NCBI GenBank assembly: GCA_036250195.1
Contig: JAVHZZ010000011.1
Span: 64,170,101-64,234,100 of the forward strand
Origin: Mixophyes australis
Taxonomy: Eukaryota > Chordata > Amphibia > Anura > Limnodynastidae
DNA length: 64,000 nt
Reading direction: 5' to 3'
Shown: in pieces, positions 55,143-64,000 of the stretch
Layout of the letters: each line of letters opens with the position of its first letter
Position numbering within the stretch: the stretch's first letter is position 1
Translations under genes and position numbers: made by a program
The notes under the pieces: generated by a model
The model's input: the letters and a program-made list of their open reading frames with translations, nothing else
Databases searched by the model: none
Told to the model about the DNA's origin: nothing

Positions 55143-56375
55143 TTATATACTTAAAAAACTTTTTGGGGTTTGTCTTACTTTCTTTTGCAACGTGCCTTCA
55201 TTTTCTAATTTAGCCAATCTAATTTCCTTTTTGCATGTTTTATTACATTCCTTGTACCTATGGAAGGACTCCCCTGACCCTTCAGACTTAAACAATTTAA
55301 ATGCACGCTTCTTCCTTTGCATTTCTTCCCTTACCTTTTTATTTAGCCACATTGGTTTAGACTTAATTCTTTTACATTTATTTCCCATAGGAATGAACTT
55401 ATACGTGTATGTTTCCAACAACATTTTAAAGACAGCCCACATTTCTTCCGTATTTTTTCCTTCAAAGGCTTTGTCCCAGTCTATGCTCTTTATAGACTCC
55501 TTTAGCATATTAAAATTTGCCTTTTTAAAGTTTAAAGTCCTAGTTGATCCCTTATACTGTTGTTTCTGGAAACTAATTTCAAATGAGACCATATTATGAT
55601 CACTGTTTCCCAAGTGCTCCTTTACTTGAATATTTGATATTACGTCTACATTGTTTGTTATTACTAGGTCCAGTATAGTCCGGTTCCTAGTTGGTTCCTC
55701 AACTAATTGGGACATGTAATGGTCTTTTAGCGTGCTCAGAAACCTATTTCCCCTAGCTGTACCGCAGGTCTCCGTACTCCAATCAATGTCCGGATAATTA
55801 AAATCCCCCATAATTAAAATTTGACCTAGTTGTGTAGCCTTTTCAATTTGCTGTAGAAGTTGGGCTTCCTCAATCGTACTAATATCTGGCGGTTTATAGC
55901 ATATCCCTATCAGAAACTTCTCTGAACTTTTTCCTCCGCTGGATATTTCCACCCACAATGCCTCTATATTATCACCAATATTCTCGTATATAACTTCCTG
56001 AATACTTGGTTTTAATTCTGGCTTAATATAAAGACATACTCCTCCTCCCCTTTTATTTACCCTATCCCTCCTGAAGAGAGAATAGCCTTCCAAGTTGACT
56101 GCCCAGTCATGTGTATCATCCCACCAGGTCTCAGTAATACCTATAATATCATACTGCTCATTCATTGCTACTAGTTCTAACTCCCCCATTTTACCTGTCA
56201 GGCTTCTTGCATTTGCAAGCATACACTTAAGTCTATTGCCTCCCTTAGGTATTTCTTTTTGCTTTAAAAAGGGCCGCTCCTTATCGGCTATGCTTCCCTT
56301 TCCCCCCTCTCCACCCCCTTTACTCTTGTTAAATTCCTCCTTACTACTCTCAATGTCTATCCCATTTGTACACAT
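55143..56375 (-). CDS. CR1 endonuclease domain (410 aa, N-terminal ORF2)
   Basis: AP-type endonuclease that nicks target DNA. Motifs: ANARSL (54-59), GITETWWDD with catalytic Glu (79-87), RGGGVCLYIK (109-118), MGDFNYPDIDW with the catalytic Asp (189-199), TILDLVITN (233-241) and GNSDHNMV with the catalytic His (256-263). All key residues are present. The last residues before the stop (KSFLSI) mark the frame slip: a T-run is one base short, moving the following reverse transcriptase into another frame. The start ATG 56375 lies close to the 5' truncation, so the true N-terminus may be further upstream in full copies. Confidence 0.88.
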   Translation of the reverse strand: MCTNGIDIESSKEEFNKSKGGGEGGKGSIADKERPFLKQKEIPKGGNRLKCMLANARSLTGKMGELELVAMNEQYDIIGITETWWDDTHDWAVNLEGYSLFRRDRVNKRGGGVCLYIKPELKPSIQEVIYENIGDNIEALWVEISSGGKSSEKFLIGICYKPPDISTIEEAQLLQQIEKATQLGQILIMGDFNYPDIDWSTETCGTARGNRFLSTLKDHYMSQLVEEPTRNRTILDLVITNNVDVISNIQVKEHLGNSDHNMVSFEISFQKQQYKGSTRTLNFKKANFNMLKESIKSIDWDKAFEGKNTEEMWAVFKMLLETYTYKFIPMGNKCKRIKSKPMWLNKKVREEMQRKKRAFKLFKSEGSGESFHRYKECNKTCKKEIRLAKLENEGTLQKKVRQTPKSFLSI

Positions 56376-56542
56376 TGAACCATGTACTAATAGGAGGACG
56401 CTCTCTCCAGTGTTTTGTTTTTAATAGGAGAGCACCCTTACTTGATATTTGACACTACACATAATTATTATGTTTAGAAATGTATTAATGATAAATAGAA
56501 TTTCTTTAACCAATATCCAGCTGACCTATCTTATCTCACTTA

Positions 56543-57311
56543 TACCCCATTCATACTGCACCAAAATCCCGTGTTTTTGCCGGGGCGAGCTCAAACGACC
56601 CAGGTCTTGGTGCAGTATGAATGGTACAAGTCAAAAATCCCGGGTCTAAAAACCCGGGTCTTCAACCCGGGATTTATCGAGGGGTAATTCCCGGGTCGGA
56701 CCTGGGTTGCCTGCACTATGAATGGTGCAACCCGGGTTTTTCAACCCGGGTTGCACAGAAAACAAGATGATTGGCTGTCTGCCTGTCTCTGGAGGATGAT
56801 GTCATCGGTGGGAGCCCGTGGAAGATTCGAGAAGGAGTTTAGGAGAATAGGTGGATGGTGGAGTGCAGATCAAGCTGAAGCAGAATCGGAGTTTGTTGGA
56901 GAAAATTGCTTTTATTTCACTGAAAAAGTGTGTATTAACAGCAATTATGACACACTGGATGGAGGAAGAGTAAACATGAACTCTGGGCTACACAAAAGTG
57001 AGTCGTCGGCCATGATGAAAAGTAATGTGGTAAACAATCACCACCCACTTTTGCATCATCTTTATGCGTCAAAAAACCAGTCACCTTTCAATGACATCAC
57101 CATTTTTCAGCCAATGAAAACTGCTCTGGTGATGACTCCCACAAATTGCCAGGGCACAGACTTGTGCAGTATGAATGGGGTCAACCCGGGAAATTCCCGG
57201 GTCCGAGGTGCAGTATGAATGATGTTTCTGAGCTGGGACGCTCCGAGCCCCGGCAAAAACCCGGCTTGAAAAACCCGGGATATTGCCGGGGCGGCAGTAT
57301 GAAAGCGGTAT
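56543..57311. mobile_element. CCCGGG-rich terminal-inverted-repeat element (about 770 bp)
   Basis: The left end TACCCCATTCATACTGCACC is mirrored by GGCAGTATGAAAGCGGTA at the right. Both end regions carry repeated CCCGGG palindromes (six within 56636-56752, three within 57180-57286), together with GCAGTATGAATG in both orientations. The middle (56770-57150) is ordinary AT/GC-mixed sequence with an 167-codon frame that has no known domain. This is a non-autonomous DNA transposon by structure; PIF/Harbinger-like by its TA-rich flanks, but not proven. Confidence 0.7.
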
Positions 57312-58306
57312 TATATACATTTTGAAATTCTACTAGTCCGGAGCTTTATTCAGTATTCACGATTAGTACTTTAGGGCTGGGCTGTCCAGTTTTCTGTCCC
57401 ACCAGCACAGAAGATTCCTACATTTTGTTGCTTATACCCTGCACAACTATTTATTCAGATTTCAAGACATTTATGAATTTATAATGCTACATTTTGACAT
57501 AAATTAAAAGGCAAGAGAAATGGTGTCAGGACTCTGAACACCCCAAGTCTAATGTCTGGCAAAATGATTGATTTAAATTAAAACAATGTTTATTTAAACA
57601 ATCCAAAATGTGGTGAAATAAGCAACTTTTTTGAATTATTTGAAACAAAACATGAATATGAAAATGAGTTAGCTTCTCCGGAATTAAAATCAGAATGGGA
57701 GAACACATTGATTAAATGCACAACTGATTTAATTAATATAATTATCAGGCATGATACAATAGTATTACAACAGTACACCATAAAAATTGATAAGCTTAGT
57801 AAACAATTGAAAATATATGAAGGGAAAGAGGATTTTCAAAAAATGTTTGAAAATACAGAAAAGTGTTGGATCAAGCAGAAAAGACCATTATGGAATGTAA
57901 AATAAATAAGTTTGAAAGAGACAAATCAGATTATTTACAGAATAAAGTTTTCAAGTGGACACATTTGAAGTCTAGAGGGGCAGGGAAAGTATGAATTATA
58001 GAACATTGAATCTTAAGAAAATGAGGATTTGGACATGAGATCAGATTTAAGAAGCAGAATAGATAATATCCATCAAACCAACATAAGGAGAATTTTTTTG
58101 GAGCAAAATCCCCAGTACAGGAGCAGAGAAAAGCAAAAATAAAATACGGAGAGGCAAGAGAGACAGCAAGTAGCTAGCGAAACTGGCAGCATCACTCACC
58201 CCAACATGTAGGAGATCCTACAGGCGCAGAATATGAATAATGCTAAACATGAGATCATCAACCTGCCAGACAAAGAACATGTATTCATGTCTTCAGCCGT
58301 GGTTTT

Positions 58307-58800
58307 GTGTTCTCACCCACAAATAATTTTGATTGTTTTGATTTGGAGAAGGATATTTTTCTATTTGTCAGGAAATTAATACGTCATAAATTTTTCAAGA
58401 GTCAAAATATGGAGAATAATATTGATACCTTTAGAGATTCTCAAAATGATATTAACTTCAGCACAGTAGAAGAACAATGTGCCCTTATAGTACTGAAGGA
58501 ATTAGAAATTGACTCTAAGGATGACATTATTCAGGGAATACTATTACATCAAAGACCACTGTGCAAGAAAAAATCTAACTTTTTCCCAGACTTCAGTCTA
58601 AGCCCTCAAGTACAAGTCTGGTTAGTGTCCAATGAACTGGATGATCTTGTTAATGATAACTCTATATCATATATAAAAACACAATCTTACTAAAGGAGAG
58701 ACTCGAGCCGTCAAAGAGATTAAAAATGTTAAGGAAGTGATGGTGAAACCATCAGATAAGGGTGGTAATGTAGTAATATGGGAAAAAACTATGTACCTAA
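58307..58800 (+). pseudogene. Penelope-like B, pre-RT domain
   Basis: The frame starts FSPTNNFDCFDLEKDIFLFVRKLIRHKFF, the block that follows the conserved NLS...LS.GLxF motif in Penelope-like polyproteins. It then passes through a variable part to TQSY and a stop at 58691. KPSDKGGNVVIWEK (the KPADKGG RT entry motif) follows near 58750 in another frame. Confidence 0.7.
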
Positions 58801-59178
58801 TGAAGCAATGTGACAACTAAATGACACCAAATGCTATAAGAAACTTCTTTTCAATCCAACCAGCAATCTCTTAATCAAATACCAGAGATTAATTGAAAGG
58901 GCATATATTTCTGGCATTATATTAAAGAGTGAAAAAGAATTTTTATGGGTGGAAAACCCAAAGATTTCCACCTTCTATCTATTACCCAAGTTCCACAAAA
59001 ATAAAATCAATCAACCATGAAGACCAATCCTATCCGGGATAGGGAATCTCACTGAAAGAGCGAGCATATTCATTGATAGGTATCTAAGAGATTATGTGAT
59101 GGCACTTCCCTCTTATGTTAGAGACACTTCAGAAGTTCTGAAAAATTAGAAGGAATCACAGTTAACACAGGAACTCTC

Positions 59179-59700
59179 TTGGTAAAATGTGATGTAGAAA
59201 CGCTGTATACCAGTATACAACACAATATTGGAATACATTTTTTGAAGGTAAATCATGATACTGACATGAACAATTTCATCATTGATCTATTGGACTTTGC
59301 TCTCAGCAATAATTATTTTGTTTTCAATGATCAGTTTCATATGCAAATAAAAGGAACAGTGATGGGCACAACTTGTGCCCCCACATATGATCATTTGTAT
59401 TTGGGTTTTTGGGAGGACCAAAGTATCTTCTTCAAGGATGAGAATGTAAAATTCACAGAATGTGTGAAATTGTGGATCAGATATATAGATGATATTTTCA
59501 TGCTTTGGGATGGACCAACTGCTATTAGAAGAGTTTATAGGCCTCCTTAATAACAATATCTTTAATTTGAAATTAACCTATAAAGTTTGTAACACGACGA
59601 TCACTTTTCTTGATTTATCTATCACAATTACAGTGGATAAGATGATAAGATCAATAAGATCAGTATCAAAAGGAGACAGCAACAAATAGTTTACTTCATA
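59179..59700 (+). pseudogene. Penelope-like B reverse transcriptase core
   Basis: Contains VKCDVETLYTSIQH (motif A, Asp in DVETLYT), MQIKGTVMGTTCAPTYDHLYLG (motif B region) and WIRYIDDIFMLWDG with the YIDD catalytic box intact (near 59480-59515). After a frame change at 59550, LTYKVCNTTITFLDLSI follows. Neighbouring parts are broken: LPKFHKNK at 58985 lies in a separate frame. So the active site survives although the gene does not. Contrast with the first Penelope (6818-6823), whose box has lost both aspartates. Confidence 0.8.
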
Positions 59701-60029
59701 GTCAGAGCTTTCACTTAAGCTTAACCATTAAAGCATTACCGAAGGTAGAATTCCTTAGGATTCGCAGAAACTGTTCTAATGATACAACATTCGAGAAAAG
59801 AGCCAAGGAACTCTCACAAAGATTGGAAGACAATTGTTGCACATTAATCAAAAAAGCATATAACGTGCAAAATATAAGAGTAGGGATAGTCTACTTTATA
59901 TGCAGAAAAAAATAAAGGACAACAGGGAGATCCGATTTGTAGGAACTTATTGCCAACAATGGCATACTATCCGGAATATATGCAAAGAAATTTTCACATT
60001 TAACAATCAGGCAGCGATCTCAAAAACAT

Positions 60030-60600
60030 ACTAGGTGAACATATCTCAATGAGATGTAGAAGAACTAGAAATTTGAAGGACATTTTAGTACATAATCACC
60101 TGACCACTAAATTGACAAACCCATATAAAAAGCAGGGATCCTACAAATGTGGGAGCTGTAAATGCTGTACATATATGATCAACTCAACAGATTTTGAAGA
60201 CAAATTTGGTCACAAGAGGAATATTGTAGATTATATTACTTGAAACACTAATCAAATCATCTATTGCCTCATCTGTCCTTGTAATAAAACTACATAGGCA
60301 TGACAACAAGGCCTTTAAAAAGAATAATTCTGGAACATATAGGTAATATTAAGAAGGCCAAGAGAGACAAACTATATCTGAAACTTTTAACTTCAGTGGT
60401 GAATCATTTCTTGAAAGCACATGCTGCAGATCCTAAAGGAGTGAAAGCATTTGGAATCATGATAATTTAGGTAACCAAGAAGGTAATTTAGTGCAAGAAA
60501 TGCTGAAGAAAGAAAGTACATTTATTTTTCTCTTAAATGCCATGTCTTCAAATGGTATTAATGATAATATTAATTTCTCTTTCTTTCTTTGAAAATGATT
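60030..60600 (+). pseudogene. Penelope-like B, cysteine linker and GIY-YIG remnants
   Basis: RRTRNLKDILVHNHL (60058) and YKCGSCKCCTYMINST (60142) match the pre-endonuclease block with paired cysteines. NQIIYCLICPCNKTT (60250) is the GIY-like strand, and LLKRIILEHI-type text (60310) the following helix. EMLKKESTFIFLLNAMS ends the domain at 60555. There are at least three frame changes and TAG/TGA stops. Confidence 0.65.
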
Positions 60601-60916
60601 GGCTGCTTAGCAGAATTTACCGTAATGAAATATTTATTTGTTTCAGTAATAAATCAATTACATTATGATTTGGACTTTTGTTTATTCCGTTACATGTTCA
60701 CTCACTGTATATCTTATTTTACTCTTTTAATCACCTTGATATTTTCATTAGTTACAAGCACTAACAATATTTTCACTATTTTTACTTGTTTATGTAATTC
60801 CACTATTTCATGTTATAATCATAATCCAGAACTAGTATTTCTAGTATTTTCACTTTTTATCACCACTTTTCACCTAATTCCTTTTAATAAGATTATACAA
60901 TTTTAAATCACTTATG

Positions 60917-60921
<5 letters not shown>

Positions 60922-60962
<41 letters not shown>
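60922..60962. repeat. (TA)n microsatellite
   Basis: Uninterrupted TA dinucleotides, directly next to the Tc1 terminus at 60963. Tc1 elements insert at TA, so the array is a natural target. Confidence 0.95.
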
Positions 60963-60966
<4 letters not shown>

Positions 60967-61145
60967 TCAGGTCCATAAATATTGGGACATCGACAATTCT
61001 CATATTTTGGGCTCTATACACCACCACAATGGATTTGAAATGAAACTAACAAGATGTGCTTTATCTACAGACTTTCAGCTTTAATTTGAGGGTATTTACA
61101 TCCAAATCAGGTGAACGGTGTAGGAATTACAACGGTTTCTATATG
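60963..61145 (+). mobile_element. Tc1-like transposon 5' terminal fragment (fifth family)
   Basis: Starts CAGTCAGGTCCATAAATATT, then GGGACATCGACA, TTTTGGGCTCTATACACCAC, and GTATTTACATCCAAATCAGG. This is the recognisable long terminal repeat and subterminal region of a widespread vertebrate Tc1-like family. Only about 180 bases remain; no transposase. Confidence 0.85.
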
Positions 61146-61934
61146 TTTAAAAAAATTATTTTATTCGATTGCCATCAAATAAATCTAATTATTATTGGAG
61201 AGAATATACAACTTTCCCTTTATAATAATTTAATTTACCATACAGCGGTATGAGATCTCTGAACAATAATTTATTGGGGTTGACAAGTGTCAATCGAAGG
61301 AAATTAATGCCAATTGGTCAGTGTTAGTTTAAATAGTCTGCCCGGAAGAGGAACGGGTTGCCTCTAAGATGAAGCATTTAGCGGTTTTTAGAGAAACATG
61401 TGAAACAAGCAGCTAAGGAGGATTTACTTAGAATACACTCTACCCGATATTTAATTCTACCCTGCTCTTAATCCTGCCAAATAATATATCAAGCTTTTGG
61501 ACACTTAGATACTCAATATTTTAATACTATTAGTAGAAGCTATTTAATTTATGGAAGCTGGTTCAGATTTTAAGGGCACAACTTATTTAATTTATGGGAG
61601 ACTACTAGCTCCCACATTCAATTTTCACCCGCTGCTATACCGTTTAGCCTCAGACAGAAGTAAGCTTTGCCGTGTATGTGAATTTGTAATTCACAATCAC
61701 AGGGGAATACTTACAAAATATTTTTCTGCTTTGGCCAGTGTCTGTCCTGCTGAGTCCAGTGGTGCTTTAGTCCTGTGCATTTTTGTGCTACGTCCATAGT
61801 AATTGTCTAATTATTAAAAACTCCAAAAAAAAATAAAAAAAATTATACAAAAAAAAGTAAAAAAAAATATTAAAAAATAATTTAAAAAGTATAAAAAGAT
61901 TCTAGAGCAATATATTATTGCAGTCCTGAAATAT
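61146..61934. other. No gene recognised
   Basis: AT-rich. Bases 61551-61799 hold an 82-codon frame with no known domain. Bases 61815-61905 are A-rich low complexity. Nothing supportable. Confidence 0.3.
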
Positions 61935-63145
61935 TAGTACTGCAATACCTACATTCACTGTTTCTGCAGTCCAAAAAATAGGAGCTGCAATCTATATTAC
62001 TACGTTCACTGTTTCAGCAGTCCAAAAAATAGGAACTGCAATCTATATTTCTACGTTCACTGTTTAAGCAGTCCAAAAAATAGGAACTGCAATCTATATT
62101 ACTATGTTCACTGTTTCAGCAGTCCAAAAAATAGGAACTGCAATCTATATTACATTTACTACGTTCATTCTTTAAGCAGTTCCAGAGAATAGGTACTGCA
62201 ATCTATATTACATTTAATATGTTCAATTTTTAAGCAGTGCAAGAAAATAGGTACTGCAATCTATATTACATTTACTGCGTTCATTCTTTTAAGCAGTTCT
62301 CCAGAGAATAGGTACTGCAATCTATATTACATTTAATACGTTCAATTTTTAAGCAGTGCAAGAGAATAGGTACTGCAATCTATATTACATTTAATACGTT
62401 AAATTTTTAAGCAGTGCAAGAGAATAGGTACTGCAATCTATATTACATTAAATACGTTCAATTTTTAAGCAGTGCAAGAGATTAGGTACTGCAATCTATA
62501 TTACATTTAATACGTTAAATTTTTAAGCAGTGCAAGAGAATAGGTACTGCAATCTATATTACATTTACTACGTTCATTCTTTAAGCAGTTCCAGAGAATA
62601 GGTACTGCAATCTATATTACATTTAATACGTTCAATTTTTAAGCAGTACAAGAGAATAGGTACTGCAATCTATATTACATTTACTACGTTCAATTTTTAA
62701 GCAGTGCAAGAGAATAGGTACTGCAATCTATATTATATTTACTACGTTGATTTTTTAAGCAGTTCCAGAGAATAGGTACTGCAATCTATATTACATTTAC
62801 TACGTTCAATTTTTAAGCAGTGCAAGAGAATAGGTACTGCAATCTATATTACATTTACTACGTTCATTCTTTAAGCAGTTCCAGAGAATAGGTACTGCAA
62901 TCTATATTACATTTAATACGTTCAATTTTTAAGCAGTACAAGAGAATAGGTACTGCAATCTATATTACATTTACTACGTTCAATTTTTAAGCAGTGCAAG
63001 AGAATAGGTACTGCAATCTATATTATATTTACTACGTTGATTTTTTAAGCAGTTCCAGAGAATAGGTACTGCAATCTATATTACATTTACTACGTTCAAT
63101 TTTTAAGCAGTGCAAGAGAATAGGTACTGCAATCTATATTACAAG
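61935..63145 (+). repeat. 51/58-bp minisatellite with a 290-bp higher-order unit
   Basis: About 21 units share AGCAGT, AATAGG(A/T)ACTGCAATCTATA and TACGTT. The first units (to about 62150) are about 51 bp; the later ones are 58 bp because of an added CATTTA(C/A). Within the later part a five-unit block repeats almost exactly: the diagnostic TACTACGTTGATTTTTTAAG occurs at 62740 and 63030, 290 bases apart. No coding, not a CRISPR array. Confidence 0.93.
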
Positions 63146-63149
63146 AGAA

Positions 63150-63520
63150 AGTGAGGGAGGAGCTGGTAAACCATTTCGATTCCACCAAGCATGTAGCCAG
63201 CGTCGGACTGGCCCACCGGGATAACGGAAAAATAACCGGTAGGCCCCGCTGCCCTACAGCCACACCCCCTTCTAGAAGTGGGCGGAGCCCATCCAGCTCA
63301 TCTGGGGGTCCATGTCCTCCTCGGCGTCCCCGCTGCCCTCCTCGGCGTTCCTGCTGCTGCAGGTGACTGGCTGTCAGTGACAGCCAGTCATCTTTCAAAT
63401 AAGATCGCAGCTGCGATCATGTGACCCGCCCCCTCCTCCTGTCAGCTGACTGTCTTATGCACCCGCCGCCGCTGAAGGACTAAGGAGCAGAGAGGCTGCA
63501 TCAATCAAAATGTGGGTAAG
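63150..63520 (+). repeat. GC-rich block, repeat-like, unidentified
   Basis: GC-rich text begins right after the minisatellite and includes GCGTCGGACTGGCCCACCGG, GTAGGCCCC and GGGCGGAGCC. A hairpin GTGACTGGCTGTC/GACAGCCAGTCA lies at 63364-63391 and GATCGCAGCTGCGATC at 63404-63419. It resembles a dispersed repeat or a small CpG promoter. A weak donor-like AATGTGGGTAAGTA lies at 63510. I cannot choose between these. Confidence 0.35.
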
Positions 63521-63571
63521 TAGAGTTTTTTATTTTATTTAATATTACTGGACTTGCAGAATTAGACAGAA

Positions 63572-63573
<2 letters not shown>

Positions 63574-63619
<46 letters not shown>

Positions 63620-63671
63620 CATATATATATATATATATATGTATCTATATATATATATATATGTGTGTGTG
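63574..63671. repeat. (AT)n microsatellite
   Basis: Long runs of AT with a few GTATC and CATACAT interruptions, ending in (GT)n. Beyond it to the window end there is AT-rich sequence with no feature I can support. Confidence 0.9.
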
Positions 63672-64000
63672 TGAAAAGAAAGGAGAGAGCACTACTCAAA
63701 ACGAGGGCACACTAGAAATATAATTGATGAGTCAAGATGATGGAGGGACATACTGTATTGTATCAGAGATTAATGGTGGAAACACAAAAATGAACATTAC
63801 ACATAAAAGCTAAATATTTTATTGATATGCATTAAAAAGGTCGATAAAAGCGAAATATTGAACAGAATATTAAAATTTCGGAGTTGGTGACAGGCTGATG
63901 AATGTGAAATATTAATATCAATAGTATAATCTGGGAGTACTGTAATGGAATATGCATATATATATATATCTGCATCTGAAATTGTAGCAATCTGTATATC

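Larger units (their letters stand above)
53222..56415 (-). mobile_element. CR1-type LINE, nearly intact ORF2
   Basis: A minus-strand CR1 element of 3.2 kb, 5'-truncated (ORF1 absent). Endonuclease (56375-55143) and reverse transcriptase (55095-53434) are each open over their whole length, and only one frame break near 55150 separates them. The 3' end carries CAAAATAGGTTGAACTTGATGGAC-like text and finishes in short 8-base repeats (plus strand TAACATAG, 53223-53245), as CR1 elements of amphibians and fish do. It abuts the Penelope-like B fragment at 53220. Confidence 0.88.
57500..60900 (+). mobile_element. Penelope-like element B, full-length but decayed
   Basis: Plus-strand element with N-terminal domain text (57590-57905 FFELFETKHEYENELASPE), then SPTNNFDCFDLEKDIFLF (58307), the RT (58690-59700), a cysteine-bearing linker (CGSCKCCTYM, 60150) and GIY-YIG remnants (60240-60590). 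A 3' UTR follows to about 60900 that matches, reversed, the fragment at 52290-52440. Many frame changes. Boundaries are approximate and terminal repeats were not located. Confidence 0.75.

Noticed and set aside
56718..57218. Possible 166-codon host gene
   Set aside because: It lies wholly inside the CCCGGG-rich inverted-repeat element, has no domain, and starts within a terminal repeat region.
61935..63145. Possible CRISPR array
   Set aside because: The units are fully repeated with no unique spacers, the unit is 51-58 bp, no cas genes exist and the DNA is eukaryotic. It is a minisatellite.
1..64000. tRNA, rRNA or snRNA genes
   Set aside because: No cloverleaf-compatible A/B boxes or recognisable rRNA/snRNA stretches were seen by eye; a tRNAscan/Infernal run would be needed to exclude small ones.

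Overview
The window is vertebrate nuclear DNA, most likely from an amphibian (probably a frog). This is inferred from the mix of L1, L2 and CR1 LINEs, Penelope-like elements, Ty3/gypsy elements, many Tc1-like transposons, an endogenous retrovirus with an epsilon/gamma-like integrase, and one intron-containing C2H2 zinc-finger gene. Nothing is bacterial: there are no operons, ribosome binding sites or CRISPR arrays. Most bases are dead or dying mobile elements. Several are nested cleanly enough that insertion order can be read from target-site duplications and interrupted reading frames.

Layout. (1) 1-11022 is a three-level nest: an L1-type LINE is split by an L2-type LINE (1196-10432), which is itself split by a 6.5-kb Penelope-like element (3370-9878, minus strand, GIY-YIG endonuclease). 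(2) 12.6-19.0 kb holds a CR1 3' fragment, a deleted gypsy element (13279-16652, minus), a Tc1 fragment and a gypsy-type LTR. (3) 19034-27060 is a second nest: a Tc1 transposon is split by an endogenous retrovirus (19088-25894), which carries a gypsy solo LTR (23132-23844) and a hAT MITE (25091-25273). (4) 27.8-28.8 kb is another Tc1-like relic. (5) 29-44 kb is the gene-bearing part. An 11-finger C2H2 zinc-finger protein is encoded on the minus strand in one exon (33097-35244). A splice acceptor lies just upstream and a CpG-rich candidate promoter plus first exon lies near 43.7-43.85 kb, implying an intron of about 8.4 kb that contains MITEs and a Tc1 relic. (6) 44.4-51.6 kb holds a gypsy fragment and a roughly 146-bp satellite array broken up by L2 and other insertions. 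(7) 51.6-61.1 kb contains two oppositely oriented copies of a second Penelope-like family, around a nearly intact CR1 LINE (53222-56415) and a CCCGGG-dense terminal-inverted-repeat element. (8) 61.9-63.15 kb is a 51/58-bp minisatellite with higher-order structure, followed by a GC-rich block and AT microsatellites.

The only convincing host gene is the zinc-finger gene. Its fingers 2-10 form three successive copies of one three-finger module, and its coding exon opens with a start-stop AUG-UAA upstream of the true ATG. All family assignments come from motifs read by eye; no database search was possible.
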